Positions 16,665 to 27,900 of a stretch of DNA of 32,076 nt are shown in pieces. How positions within the stretch are numbered: the stretch's first letter is position 1; every line of letters begins with the position of its first letter. Origin of the DNA: JALZIF01 sp964584905 (lineage in GTDB: Bacteria > Gemmatimonadota > Gemmatimonadetes > Gemmatimonadales > Gemmatimonadaceae); NCBI GenBank assembly GCA_964584905.1, contig CAZPCC010000381.1:1-32076 (forward strand), given 5' to 3'. The notes beneath the pieces were generated by a model, which did not search any database, was not told the origin of the DNA, and was given only the letters and a program-made list of their open reading frames with translations. Made by a program: the position numbers and the translations under genes.

Positions 16665-18167
16665 CTATCGGCTTGGGGGACGGGCGGGCAACGCCGGCCG
16701 GGGCTCGGTGGCGCGATACCACTCGATGATACCGGGGTCGCGGGGGCCAGGGCCCGTAAACGGTTCCCGCATGGCTTCCTCGACTTCGCTGAGCTCACGC
16801 GGGGCGCGCGATATCCACTCGACGCCCTCCGCGGTCGCGATGTAGTCGTCCTCGATCCGCACCCCGATATTCGCGTACCTGGCGACGGCAGCGCCGAGCG
16901 CCGCCGCGATTTCGCGGTTGCGCGGCGTTTCGGGAAGCGTCTCGAGCACGTTCTCCCGTATGTACAGCCCCGGCTCGATGGTGAACGCGCTTCCGGCCTC
17001 TATGCGTCGAGTATGGTAAAACTGCTCCGGATCATGCACGTCGAGTCCGATGCCATGCCCGAGCCCATGCATGTAGAACAGCTGAAGTTGCAGGCATGGT
17101 GAGGATTCACCTTGCGCCGGACAGTCGTACGTCGCGTCGGGTGCCTGAATGAGTCCCAGTCGGGTCAGGCCTTGGGCGAGAACCGCCGCCGCGGCCTGAG
17201 TCATGCGTACCGCGTCGGAGCCTAACGTGGCTTCCCGCTCGGCGGCGGCCTGGGCGGCGCGCACGATCTCGTAAATCCGGCGCTGCTCCGGCGAGAACGT
17301 TCCGCTCACCGGTACGGTGCGAGTGACGTCGGCCGTGTAGCCGCGGTAAGAGCCGCCGATGTCCATGACCACCAACTCGCCTTCCTTCATGAAACGATCG
17401 TTGGCGTTGTAGTGGAGCGTCGTCGAGTTGGGTCCCGAGCCGACGATCGTCGCGAACCCGGGGCGGTCAGCTCCGTTTCGGCGGAAAGCGTATTCGATGA
17501 GCGCCTGAACCTCGAATTCATTCATTCCGGGCTCGATGGCGCGCATTGCTTCGCGCTGGGCACCGACGGTGATCGCCACCGCCTTACGAATCAGTTCCAG
17601 CTCTGTGGGCGACTTGGTTCCGCGCAACCGATCAACCGCCTCGCCGGCGTCCGCGATCGGTTGCGCCTCGTCGCCAAGCACGGTGCGGATTCGTGAGAAG
17701 TCCGGGTTGCCCGCATCGGCGCCCGCTGCATCGCTCACCAGAAAGAGCGGGACCCCGCCTCGAGCGAGCGAATCGAGCACCGATTCGAACTGCTCGAGCG
17801 GCCGGGCCGGGATGCCGGTTGCCGCCTCCGCTCCCTCAGAACCGAATCTCCGGCCCGACCAGACTTCGGTTGCCGGATCACGCGGGTGAACGAACAGCAT
17901 GCTCGCCGCTCCCGCCGGACTGGCTAGCGTCACGAGAATCGCGCTCGGCTCCCGATAGCCGGTGAGATAGTAGAATCGTGAGCCCTGCACGAAAGCGAGG
18001 TAGTCGACTCGTGGTTCGGGAGCCCCGAACGCAACCACGGCCCCCCGTCCGATCTGGGTCGCGAGCGCCTGCCGGCGCGATGCATACTCGTCAGGCTGGA
18101 CCTGCGCGGCGGCGACGACGGGGACCAGGAGCAGGATCGGGAGTGAAATGCGCATCCTTCTCGGCAT
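16665..18167 (-). CDS. Exported Xaa-Pro aminopeptidase (M24B)
   Basis: This is a dinuclear-metal aminopeptidase that releases residues preceding proline. A signal peptide spans about residues 5-22 (SLPILLLVPVVAAAQ); a second ATG at 18155 is an equally good start. An N-terminal aminopeptidase P domain covers roughly residues 25-160. The catalytic pita-bread domain shows all five ligand positions: VVMDIGG, YTADVTR, HGLGHGIGLDVHD, FTIEPGLYI and VRIEDDY. The tail after about 475 is Pro/Arg-rich and looks disordered. Unlike cytoplasmic PepP, export suggests that it trims proline-containing peptides in the periplasm, alongside the M28 and M61 enzymes. Confidence 0.92.
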   Translation of the reverse strand: MPRRMRISLPILLLVPVVAAAQVQPDEYASRRQALATQIGRGAVVAFGAPEPRVDYLAFVQGSRFYYLTGYREPSAILVTLASPAGAASMLFVHPRDPATEVWSGRRFGSEGAEAATGIPARPLEQFESVLDSLARGGVPLFLVSDAAGADAGNPDFSRIRTVLGDEAQPIADAGEAVDRLRGTKSPTELELIRKAVAITVGAQREAMRAIEPGMNEFEVQALIEYAFRRNGADRPGFATIVGSGPNSTTLHYNANDRFMKEGELVVMDIGGSYRGYTADVTRTVPVSGTFSPEQRRIYEIVRAAQAAAEREATLGSDAVRMTQAAAAVLAQGLTRLGLIQAPDATYDCPAQGESSPCLQLQLFYMHGLGHGIGLDVHDPEQFYHTRRIEAGSAFTIEPGLYIRENVLETLPETPRNREIAAALGAAVARYANIGVRIEDDYIATAEGVEWISRAPRELSEVEEAMREPFTGPGPRDPGIIEWYRATEPRPALPARPPSR

Positions 18168-18239
18168 GGACGGATCTGGAGCGAGGGTGGTTTGTCGATT
18201 GAAGACGCCTGATGCGTACCCGCATATACCCGGAGACAG

Positions 18240-18268
18240 GAGAGCCGTGCCACACGGGCACGGCTCTC
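18240..18268 (-). terminator. Strong 12-bp hairpin between genes
   Basis: Perfect arms GAGAGCCGTGCC and GGCACGGCTCTC (18240-18251 and 18257-18268) surround ACACG. It lies just past the stop of the lipoprotein gene and ahead of the Xaa-Pro aminopeptidase gene. There is no T run on either side, so it may act as a 3'-end stabiliser or a Rho-linked stop, not a classic terminator. Confidence 0.5.
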
Positions 18269-18314
18269 GGGTGCTACGGACGCCAGCGGCAGGTCTGGAG
18301 TCCCTCCTCCAGGA

Positions 18315-19640
18315 TTACTTCCCGCTGATGTACACGCGGTCGAACCAGATATACTGGTCTACCCCTGGGGATGCGCCGCCGCCGCCGTACGTGGGATTCC
18401 AGTTGAACATGTTCATGTCGCAGGTGCGGCCCGGACTCTTCAAGTGCGTCCAGTCCACATCGTTCACCGACGTCACGTGCGATCCATTGATCCAGAAGTC
18501 GATCGACCCATCTGACCGGTTCTGTCCGGAATTGCAGGTGAAGACAAATTCCCAGCGCTGCCAGGCACCACGCGTGATGTCGCCATTGCCGCGGTTTGGA
18601 GTAATCCGGCTTCGCGGATCGTGGACGCCCTGAAGCCGTAGCTGCGCCTGCAGCGAGTTGCGCCCTGCACCTTCAGCTGAGAGGAAGAACTGATTGTTGC
18701 CGCCAGCGACACCGAGGAAGAACATCTTGTTGGTGCTCGACTGATTGCCCACCCAGTTGGGTGAGACGCGGGCCCACACGGATACGTAGGCAGTCCTGAT
18801 GTTCCTCGGGAAGTAGATCTGGGCTGTTGCCGGCCCCGTACCAGCTTTGTGGTTACTCGGAAAGAACATCTGTCCGACCTTGCCGTCGCCGTTCGGCGCC
18901 GAGGGATCATCGACGATCGTGAACGCGCCGTAGCGGTACTCGACTCCATCCCAGCCATCGCTGCCTGACGAGCCGCGGTCGTTGTTGTTCCGAGCCTTGC
19001 TGTCGAAGTCCCGGTCGGTAATGACCGACATTCCCGAGGGCTGATTGGGGAAGCCGGCGGTCGGCGCTGGCGGGCCCACCGGTGCAGGGGGCGTTGGGCT
19101 CGGTCCGGGAACGGGAGCCGGTGCGGGGACGGGAGCCGGTGCGGGGACGGGCGCTGGCGCCGGCTGAGGAGCCGGTCCCGGCGTTGGCTGCGGCGCCGGT
19201 CCCGGCGCAGGCCGTGGTCTCGGTCCAGCCCCCGGTGAAGGATTCGAAGCCCTGCCGGTCACGGTGAGGGGAATTGCGTCGCTATACGGGTGCTCCTGAT
19301 TCCAGAACCGAAGCGTGGTGCTGCCGGCGGCTCGCCCGACCACGAGCAGTTGCGACGAAACCGACGCGATACGACCATTTGAAATGGCAAAGCGCGAGTG
19401 CCGGGGATCTAGAACCCCGAGGTGGCGTCCGCGGCTGTCGAAGCATGCCACGGATAATCGCTGGCGGGCTCCGGGCTTCAGCGTTACACGCCGTTGCGAG
19501 AATCGGCATGTCGCAATTTGTTTGGCAGCTTTGCCGCGAATGGCAAACGACGGGTCTTCGGGGGCCGTGATGGCCGACTGGGTACCATCCGCGCAGGAAG
19601 CGCTGATGACGACGAGTGCGGCCAGCAGAGGTACGCGCAT
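18315..19640 (-). CDS. Proline-rich lipoprotein with concanavalin A-like C-terminal domain
   Basis: I start at the ATG at 19640: AGGAGA lies about 8 bases upstream and a lipoprotein leader follows (ISASC, Cys about 16). An upstream in-frame start at 19700 would fall inside the riboswitch. Residues about 40-130 look like a bacterial Ig-like (BIG_2) domain (LKPGARQRLSVAC, VGRAAGSTTLRFW). Next comes a Pro/Ala linker of about 55 residues built from PAPVPA and PGPAPQP repeats. The C-terminal 210 residues are beta- and Trp-rich with a closing YIWFDRVYIS, resembling concanavalin A-like polysaccharide-binding or lyase folds; I see no catalytic set I can name. It is probably a surface carbohydrate-binding or matrix protein. 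Cyclic-di-GMP control through the upstream riboswitch fits that. Confidence 0.8.
   Translation of the reverse strand: MRVPLLAALVVISASCADGTQSAITAPEDPSFAIRGKAAKQIATCRFSQRRVTLKPGARQRLSVACFDSRGRHLGVLDPRHSRFAISNGRIASVSSQLLVVGRAAGSTTLRFWNQEHPYSDAIPLTVTGRASNPSPGAGPRPRPAPGPAPQPTPGPAPQPAPAPVPAPAPVPAPAPVPGPSPTPPAPVGPPAPTAGFPNQPSGMSVITDRDFDSKARNNNDRGSSGSDGWDGVEYRYGAFTIVDDPSAPNGDGKVGQMFFPSNHKAGTGPATAQIYFPRNIRTAYVSVWARVSPNWVGNQSSTNKMFFLGVAGGNNQFFLSAEGAGRNSLQAQLRLQGVHDPRSRITPNRGNGDITRGAWQRWEFVFTCNSGQNRSDGSIDFWINGSHVTSVNDVDWTHLKSPGRTCDMNMFNWNPTYGGGGASPGVDQYIWFDRVYISGK
19106..19225. repeat. Tandem repeats encoding the proline linker
   Basis: Three consecutive 18-base units (19106-19123, 19124-19141, 19142-19159; CGGGGACGGGAGCCGGTG and variants) are followed by about two GCCGGTCCCGGCG-containing units. 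On the minus strand they encode PAPVPA and PGPAPQP blocks. The repeat number sets the linker length and could vary by slippage. Confidence 0.7.
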
Positions 19641-19675
19641 TTGGCGTCTCCTGTGTGGCCTGCTCGACAGCTCGA
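19641..19675 (-). promoter_or_regulatory. Expression platform and ribosome site of the cyclic-di-GMP riboswitch
   Basis: Between the aptamer and the ATG at 19640 lie only about 35 bases with AGGAGA near 19648-19653 and no T run. Control is therefore more likely at translation initiation than by termination. The exact switching helix is not obvious. Confidence 0.45.
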
Positions 19676-19748
19676 CCGGCAAGGTGACCTGACGGCACAC
19701 CGTAGCCTCGCAGCTTTGCGTCCCCGCCTTTCGACGGGTTTGCCCTCA
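19676..19748 (-). ncRNA. Cyclic-di-GMP-I (GEMM-I) riboswitch aptamer
   Basis: Read on the minus strand, the segment has the class hallmarks in order: GGGCAAACC, a short stem CCCGTC/GGCGGG capped by a GAAA tetraloop, the highly conserved GGGACGCAAAGC, then a second hairpin ACGG-TGTG-CCGT. It ends with GGTCACC, and TTGCC closes the first stem against GGCAA. In this class the GAAA loop docks on the second hairpin and the three-way junction binds cyclic-di-GMP. Some members bind cyclic AMP-GMP instead; I cannot tell which from reading alone. The aptamer sits in the 5' leader of the surface lipoprotein gene starting at 19640. Confidence 0.88.
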
Positions 19749-19770
19749 TTGCGGCGTTAGGCGCCGCAAT
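19748..19770. repeat. Perfect hairpin directly 5' of the riboswitch
   Basis: Arms ATTGCGGCG and CGCCGCAAT (9 bases each) enclose a 5-base loop. It abuts the aptamer on its 5' side and contains one copy of the dispersed heptamer (19755-19761). It could insulate aptamer folding or serve separately. Confidence 0.6.
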
Positions 19771-19854
19771 CGTGCAGGAACGTGGAACGAATGTCCGGGA
19801 ATGGTCCGGGCGGATCGGAGCGCACGAGCGTCCGGGGTCGTTCGTGCGGGCAGC

Positions 19855-19882
19855 AGTATAGGCCGCGGTCGCCGCCGTGCAA
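19855..19882 (-). promoter_or_regulatory. Candidate sigma-70-type promoter for the riboswitch-lipoprotein transcript
   Basis: On the minus strand TTGCAC (19882-19877) and TATACT (19860-19855) are separated by 16 bases. Transcription would begin near 19848, giving a leader of about 208 bases that holds the hairpin and the whole aptamer. The -35 box is only a partial match. Confidence 0.45.
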
Positions 19883-20099
19883 GATCCATTTCACCCATCC
19901 GCATCACTTTGTTTCACCAAGTCCTCAATTGGTGATCAGCATCACGATGATGCTGCCGATGCAATCACCAAAAGCGCGGCATGCCCCCTCGGGACACGTA
20001 AACCGGTGGATGCTCGCAAACGCGCGGCCGACGCCCGGCTCCGTTCGCGCTGCCCACCGCCGCGCCTGCAAGGCGCGCGGAGAGGCGACCATCGTTATG
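19883..20099. other. Gene-free stretch downstream of the acyl-CoA dehydrogenase gene
   Basis: I see no gene here. A short imperfect repeat of GATCAGCATCACGATGATGCT lies near 19934-19955 but makes no clear terminator. The frames that are open here are Arg-rich shadows. Confidence 0.4.
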
Positions 20100-21260
20100 C
20101 TAGCGCAGCAGACCCTTGGCGATCGTCTGGAGCTGCATGTTCGACGTGCCCTCGTAGATCGTACCGATTTTCGCGTCGCGGTAGAACTTCTCGACGGGGT
20201 GGTCGGTCGTGTAGCCGGATCCACCGAACAACTCGACGCATAGCGAGGTGACGCGCTCGCACACCTGGGACGAGAAAAGCTTGGCCATCGCCGCCTCCTG
20301 CGCGAACGGCAGACCTCCATCCTTGAGGCGCGCGGCGTTGTATACCATCAGGCGCGCCGCTTCCAGCTCGGTTGCCGCCTGGGCAAGCTGGAACTGGACC
20401 GCCTGAAACTCGGCGATTGCCCGGCCGAACTGCTGCCGCTCCTGCACGTAGGCGATCGTTGCCTCGAGCGCACCCCGGGCGATGCCGATCATCTGCGCAC
20501 CAATGCCGATCCGGCCAAGGTTCAGCGTCTCGATGGCGATCTTGTAGCCCTGGCCGACCGGGCCAAGCACGTTCTCGTCAGGCACCACGCACTGGTCGAG
20601 CAGCAGCTCCGTCGTGCTCGAAGCACGAATCCCGAGCTTGTCCTCCTTCTTGCCGACCGCAAAACCCGGAAAATCGCGCTCTACGAGAAACGCGGTGATT
20701 CCCCGGTAGCCGGCCTGAGGATCGGCATTGGCGAAAATGATGAAGAATCCGGCCTCGGCACCGTTCGTGATCCACAGCTTGCGCCCGTTGAGCCGCCAGC
20801 CTCCTCCCTCCGCGCGCTCGGCCCTGGTCTCCAGGCCGAACGCATCGGACCCGGATCCCGCTTCCGACAGCGCGTACGCCCCCACCAACTCACTCGTCAG
20901 GCGCGGCAGGAAGCGGGAACGCTGCTCGGGCGAGCCGTAGGTCACCATCGGGTGATTCACCAGCGTGTTCTGCACATCCACCAGAATCGCCGCCGAGGCA
21001 TCGACGCGGCTGAGCTCCTCCACCGCGAGCGTCACCATGAACAGTGAGCCGCCTGCGCCGCCGAACTCCTCCGGCACTTCGATTCCCATCAACCCCAGCT
21101 CGAAACAGGCTGTGATCAGCTGCGGGTCGATGCGTTTCGCGCTGTCCATCTCGCGCACTCGCGGGCGCAGCTCGGTTTCGGCGAATTCCGCGACGGCATC
21201 GCGGAACATGCGCTCCTCGTCGGCGAGCGCGGTCAGTGGGCGATTCGCGGTATCGGTCAT
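20100..21260 (-). CDS. Acyl-CoA dehydrogenase, short/branched-chain type
   Basis: This is a 386-residue FAD enzyme that makes the alpha-beta double bond in acyl-CoA and passes electrons to electron-transfer flavoprotein. The three-domain layout is complete: helical N-terminal domain, beta domain with YALSEAGSGSDA (about 128-139) and LWITNG (about 170), and C-terminal helices with QFGRAIAEFQAVQF. The catalytic Glu lies in IGTIYEGTSNMQ near residue 370, the position used by short-chain and branched short-chain enzymes. The sequence resembles the 2-methylbutyryl/butyryl subgroup, consistent with isoleucine or short fatty acid oxidation. No beta-oxidation partners are adjacent. A repeat-rich gap of 90 bases separates it from the methionine-synthesis fusion gene. 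Confidence 0.92.
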   Translation of the reverse strand: MTDTANRPLTALADEERMFRDAVAEFAETELRPRVREMDSAKRIDPQLITACFELGLMGIEVPEEFGGAGGSLFMVTLAVEELSRVDASAAILVDVQNTLVNHPMVTYGSPEQRSRFLPRLTSELVGAYALSEAGSGSDAFGLETRAERAEGGGWRLNGRKLWITNGAEAGFFIIFANADPQAGYRGITAFLVERDFPGFAVGKKEDKLGIRASSTTELLLDQCVVPDENVLGPVGQGYKIAIETLNLGRIGIGAQMIGIARGALEATIAYVQERQQFGRAIAEFQAVQFQLAQAATELEAARLMVYNAARLKDGGLPFAQEAAMAKLFSSQVCERVTSLCVELFGGSGYTTDHPVEKFYRDAKIGTIYEGTSNMQLQTIAKGLLR

Positions 21261-21350
21261 CCCGAATTCTAGGACGGGAAATGGGAAACGGGAAATGGGA
21301 CTCCGGAATCGGGAATCGGGAATTCTGAATCAATCAGAATTCCAACATGG

Positions 21351-23288
<1,938 letters not shown>

Positions 23289-23327
23289 CGGGGGTAGCCT
23301 AGGGGACCCGTTTCCCAAACATCATCC

Positions 23328-24842
23328 ATGCGTCGCACAGCTCCCTTCATTGGCATCCTTGCCGCGCTCGTCCTCGTCGCCTGTGGCGACGATGGTCCGG
23401 CCGGTGGCAGTGGTCCGTTCGACGTACAGTTCCAGACGATTCGGTCCACGACCGACACCGTCACGGCGACCGTGACGATGGACGACACGCTCACCTTCAC
23501 GGTGCGCGGTGACACGGTCGTGGAGGATGTTCCCGCCGGCGTCCACAGCTTCGATGTCGTGACCACCCTCGACTATCTGCCCTTCTCCTTCACGCAGACG
23601 ATTTCGGGGGGCCGGCAGAACGTCGCAATAGCGCGGCCAGGTACCTGTCGCGTGCTGCCACAGGACAATGTGTTCTGTCAGAATCGTAATGCGTTCTACT
23701 GGCCCGGACACACGTTGGTGGTCTGTCCGGCCAACGAGTACGGCGAGATCTGCACGGCTATCAGCGATCCGTTCTTCCTGGGCCTCACGTGGCCGGATAC
23801 GCTGCCCGATGCCGCGAACGCCTACATCGGTGAAGGAAAGCTGCTGATCGGAGCCTTGCGAGACGCGCCCGGCGGCGGCGATGACACCTTGGCGATGGCG
23901 TTCTACCAGATTGGCGACTACGCACCGCGCCAGCGGCTGGGCCCGGTCGGAACGGACAGCACGCGCTGGCGTGCCGTACTGTGGACGGACGTCCGCCACA
24001 CGCCATTCTTCGGCTTTGCCGCTCCCCGCCTGACGAGCACCGACCGGCCCGGCCAGAACTTCGGGCTGGAAGTAGTCATTACCGGCTACCTGCCGCCGAG
24101 CGAGCCGAATGCCATTCTGATCAAGTTCGATGTCACGAACATCAGCGCTACCGATGATTACCGGTTCTTCCATCCGGAGGAACCGGTTGGTGGGCACACG
24201 TTGCGCGATGTGTATCTGTCGCCGATGTTCGACTTCGACGTCGGCTCGACAGGCACACTCGATCGCCGGCCGGTCCCCGAAATTCGTGAGGACAACGTCA
24301 CGATGTTTCCTGCCGAGTCGCTGCTCGTGGCCTACGATCAGGGATTTCAGGTTCTGAACTTCAGCCCTTCGTTCATCAGTCAACCCGGGCTGGTCGGAGT
24401 GCAGGTCGTCGAGACGCCGCCGGGCACGCAGGCGCGAGGCATCTTCCTGTCGGACACGGTCGGCACCGGCCCGCTGGTTCTCGACTACCTGCCGGCCGCG
24501 CGCGAAGACTCGAGCTATGCCATCTATTCCGCCGGCCGTGCCGGGGCGCAGCTGCTGCGGCCGCAGTGTGTGGCCGGGCCATTCGCACTCGACTGCGCAC
24601 CCGAAACCGGCCACGATGCGAAAGGCGGGTGGTCGATAGGCCCGATCGCCTCCCTCGCGCCCGGTGAGACGGTTTCGCTGACGATCGGAATAGTGCTCGC
24701 CAAGCCGACGCCGGGCACGGTGACGGCGGGAACCGTCGTCCGTCCCGGGAACGATTCGCTCACCACCACCCGGCAGATCACGCCGATTGCCGCCGACCTG
24801 CGCGCCCGCGCAGCCACGGTGCGGGGGCTGCGGGTTCCCTGA
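23328..24842 (+). CDS. Lipoprotein of unknown function, 504 aa
   Basis: The leader MRRTAPFIGILAALVLVAC gives a clear lipobox (LVAC, Cys19). Residues about 30-100 look like a small beta-sandwich that includes FDVQFQTIRSTTDTVTATV. Four Cys residues at about 105-145 could form disulfides (TCRVLPQDNVFC, VVCPANEYGEIC). The rest is beta-rich and Asp-rich with no catalytic motif I recognise. It ends with a possible NEW3-like extracellular beta domain (SLAPGETVSLTIGIVLA). It is divergent from the fusion gene (39-base gap) and convergent with metH. Surface or outer-membrane location is inferred from the leader. Confidence 0.75.
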   Translation: MRRTAPFIGILAALVLVACGDDGPAGGSGPFDVQFQTIRSTTDTVTATVTMDDTLTFTVRGDTVVEDVPAGVHSFDVVTTLDYLPFSFTQTISGGRQNVAIARPGTCRVLPQDNVFCQNRNAFYWPGHTLVVCPANEYGEICTAISDPFFLGLTWPDTLPDAANAYIGEGKLLIGALRDAPGGGDDTLAMAFYQIGDYAPRQRLGPVGTDSTRWRAVLWTDVRHTPFFGFAAPRLTSTDRPGQNFGLEVVITGYLPPSEPNAILIKFDVTNISATDDYRFFHPEEPVGGHTLRDVYLSPMFDFDVGSTGTLDRRPVPEIREDNVTMFPAESLLVAYDQGFQVLNFSPSFISQPGLVGVQVVETPPGTQARGIFLSDTVGTGPLVLDYLPAAREDSSYAIYSAGRAGAQLLRPQCVAGPFALDCAPETGHDAKGGWSIGPIASLAPGETVSLTIGIVLAKPTPGTVTAGTVVRPGNDSLTTTRQITPIAADLRARAATVRGLRVP

Positions 24843-24899
24843 CGGCAGGACGAGGTTGTCAGGCGCGCCGGATTCAGCTCGCGATGCGAACCTGAGGCC

Positions 24900-24914
24900 G
24901 GCGCGCTCCGCGCC
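24900..24914. terminator. Possible bidirectional hairpin between convergent genes
   Basis: GGCGCG-CTC-CGCGCC lies between the stops of the lipoprotein (+) and metH (-) genes. It is short and GC-only with no T run, so its terminator role is a guess from position. Confidence 0.3.
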
Positions 24915-24925
24915 CGGACGGTTTC

Positions 24926-27900
24926 TCACGCTTCGCCAGCCGCGCCGACGGCCGCCGGCGCGCCCCGCGTCTCTCCACGCACGACGTAGTACTTGGCTTC
25001 AGGATGATGGACGATGAGCGCGGCGGTCGACTGTTCCGGCATCAACTGGAACGCCGACGTAAGCGAAATCCCTAACGCCTCTTCCGCTGGCAGCAGGCGG
25101 AACAGCGTTCCGTGGTCGTCCAGATCGGGGCATGCCGGGTATCCCCACGAGTATCGCTTGCCGCGCTCTGGTTGAAGACCAAGTTCGCGCCTGACGCGGC
25201 GGTGCACCCATTCGGCAACCGCTTCGGCTGCCTCGACGGAGATGCCGTGCAGATAGAATGCTTCGCTGTATTCTCCGTTCTGCTGCAGCACCTCGAATCG
25301 CCGGGTCGCCTCTGCGCCGACGGTTACGATCTGGAAGGCGGCGATGTCGATGTCGCCGCTGTCGGCGTCACGAAAATAGTCGGCCAGGCACAGACGCTCG
25401 CGCCCCTCCTGACGCGGGAAGCCGAAGCGGGCTATCTCCCTCAGGGTCCCAGCGTCGCTCTCGTATGCGGCCGGGTCGTAGACTATCAGCTCGGTTCCAT
25501 CAGCCTGCACGGGGAAGTAGCCGTAGATCGCCTGCGGCTCGAGCCATCCTTCGTTAATCGCCTGGGCCGTCAGTCTGGCGAGTGTCGGCTTGAACTCCTT
25601 CTCGATCGTCTCCTCGTACTTGGCTCCAGAGCCTCGCGCACCCCACTGCAAGCGGAAGAGCTCATCGAGGTCGAGCAGCGCCAGCACTTCGTCCAGCGGG
25701 ATGTTCCGCAGAACCCTCGTGCCGAGAAAGGGCGGAGACGGCACCGGCACATCGGCGCGTACGTCGCTGCGCGCCTGGCTCGCGTCGCCTGACGAAATGT
25801 CCTTTCCGACGGCGGTGTGCAGAAACACGTCGCGCCGCGCATCATCGAGCATGCGAGCGACGAACTTCTCCCGCTCGTCAGGCTTGATCAGCGTCTCCAT
25901 CGTATCGAGCCCCTCGAAGGCGTCCTTGCAGTAGAACACGCCCGGCGCGTATGCCCGATCCCCGTCCACGAACAGAGCGCGGCGGCCAAAGCGGCGGTTG
26001 ATCGCTGCACCACCGATCAGGACCGGGAAGGCCAGGCCGCGCTTGTCGAGCTCCTGCACGCAGATGGGCATTTGCTTGGACGTCGAAACCAGGAGAGCAG
26101 AGAGCCCGATCGCGTCGGCGCCCACCTCCACCGCCTTCTCGATTATGGTGTTGACAGGCACCTGCTTGCCCAGGTCGTACACCGTGTAGCCGTTGTTCGA
26201 GAGAATCGTGTTGACCAGCGACTTCCCGATGTCGTGCACATCGCCGTATACCGTAGCGAGGACCACCTTGCCCTTGGTGTACCCCTCCTTTCGCTCCAGG
26301 AACTCTTCGAGGTACCGCACCGCGCGCTTCATTACCTCCGCGCTCTGAAGCACGAACGGCAGGATCAGCTCGCCCGCCCCGAATTTGTCACCGACTTCCT
26401 TCATCGCCGGCAGCAGAACCTGGTTGAGCACTCTGATCGGATCGCTGCGAACGCCGGCCGCATCGAGCGCCTCCTCGATGCCGTCCTTCTTCCGATGCAG
26501 CACCTGCCAATGGACCCGCTCGTCAGGCGCCAGCCCGGCGGTCGGATCCTCGAGCGCACTCGATGCGTCCAGATGTTCCTTGCCCTCGAATCGCTCGATG
26601 AAACGCTGCAGTGCGTCCGGACGCCGGTTGAATACGAGGTCGTCCGCCGCCTGACGATCGCCCTCGGCGATCTCGAAGTACGGAATGACGTGGACCGGGT
26701 TGACGATCGCCGCATCCAGACCGGCCTCCACGCAATGATGGAGAAAGACGGAGTTGAGCAGTGCCCGCGGTCGCGGCGACAGCCCGAAGCTCACGTTCGA
26801 CACGCCGAGTATCGTCGCCACCCCCGGCAATTCCCGCTTGATGAGCCGGATTCCCTCGATCGTTTCCACCGCAGAATCGATCCATTCCGCGTCGCCAGTG
26901 GCCAGCGTAAAGGTGAGCGCGTCGAAGATCAGGTCGTCAGGCGCGAGTCCGTACTCGCCGGTCACGATATCGTGTATGCGCTGGGCTACCTCCAGCTTGC
27001 GCTGGCGCGTCTTGGCCATTCCCTGCTCGTCGATCGTCAGGGCTACCAGCGCCGCGCCGTGAGTCCGCGCGAGCGGCACCACGGAATCGATGCGCGCTCG
27101 CCCGTTCTCCATGTTGATGGAGTTGATGATGGCGCGTCCGGGGATGTGCTCCAGCGCCGCCTTTATCACCGGCGCTTCTGTCGAATCGATCATCAGGGGC
27201 GTCTCGACCGACATCGACAGCAGCTTCACGATCGTCGACATCTGCTCGGCTTCGTCACCCCGCTCGGTGAGCGCCACGCATACGTCGAGCACGTGCGCCC
27301 CCGATTCGGCCTGCTCGCGCGCGACGCCGAGAATGCCCTCGTAGTCGTCGGAGAGCAGCTGGCGTTTCACCCGCCGGGATCCCTGCGAGTTGACGCGCTC
27401 TCCCACCAGCAGCGGCGGCGGGTCCTGGTGGATGGTGATCGCGCGCATGGCGGAGGACACCCGCGCGATGCGCGACGCGCGATGAGCGATGCGGGGAGCC
27501 GGCTCCGGTGCCTTCCCGATTCCCGATTCCCGATTTCCGATTCCCGATGCGCCCCGCACCGCTTTCACTATCTCGCGCAGATGCTCCGGCGTGGTTCCGC
27601 AGCAGCCGCCCACGATCCGCACCCCAAAGTCGTGGACGAACTCTCCGAGCGCGGTGGCCATCGGAGTGGGCTCGAGCGGATACACCGCATCGCCGCTGCC
27701 GGTGTTTATCGGCAGTCCCGCGTTAGGAATGCAGGAGATAGGTGTGCGCGCGTGGCTCGTCAGGTATCGGACCGGCTCCCGCATGTGCTCCGGGCCGGTC
27801 GAACAGTTCAGCCCGATGACGTCCACCCGCAGCGATTCGAGCGTGGTGAGCGCGCTTGCGATGTCGGTTCCGAGCAGCATGCGGCCGCTCGTGTCCAGCG

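Noticed and set aside
23322..24929. A 535-residue minus-strand frame opposite the lipoprotein gene
   Set aside because: The plus strand has a clean lipobox leader and normal composition; the minus frame is an Arg-rich shadow.
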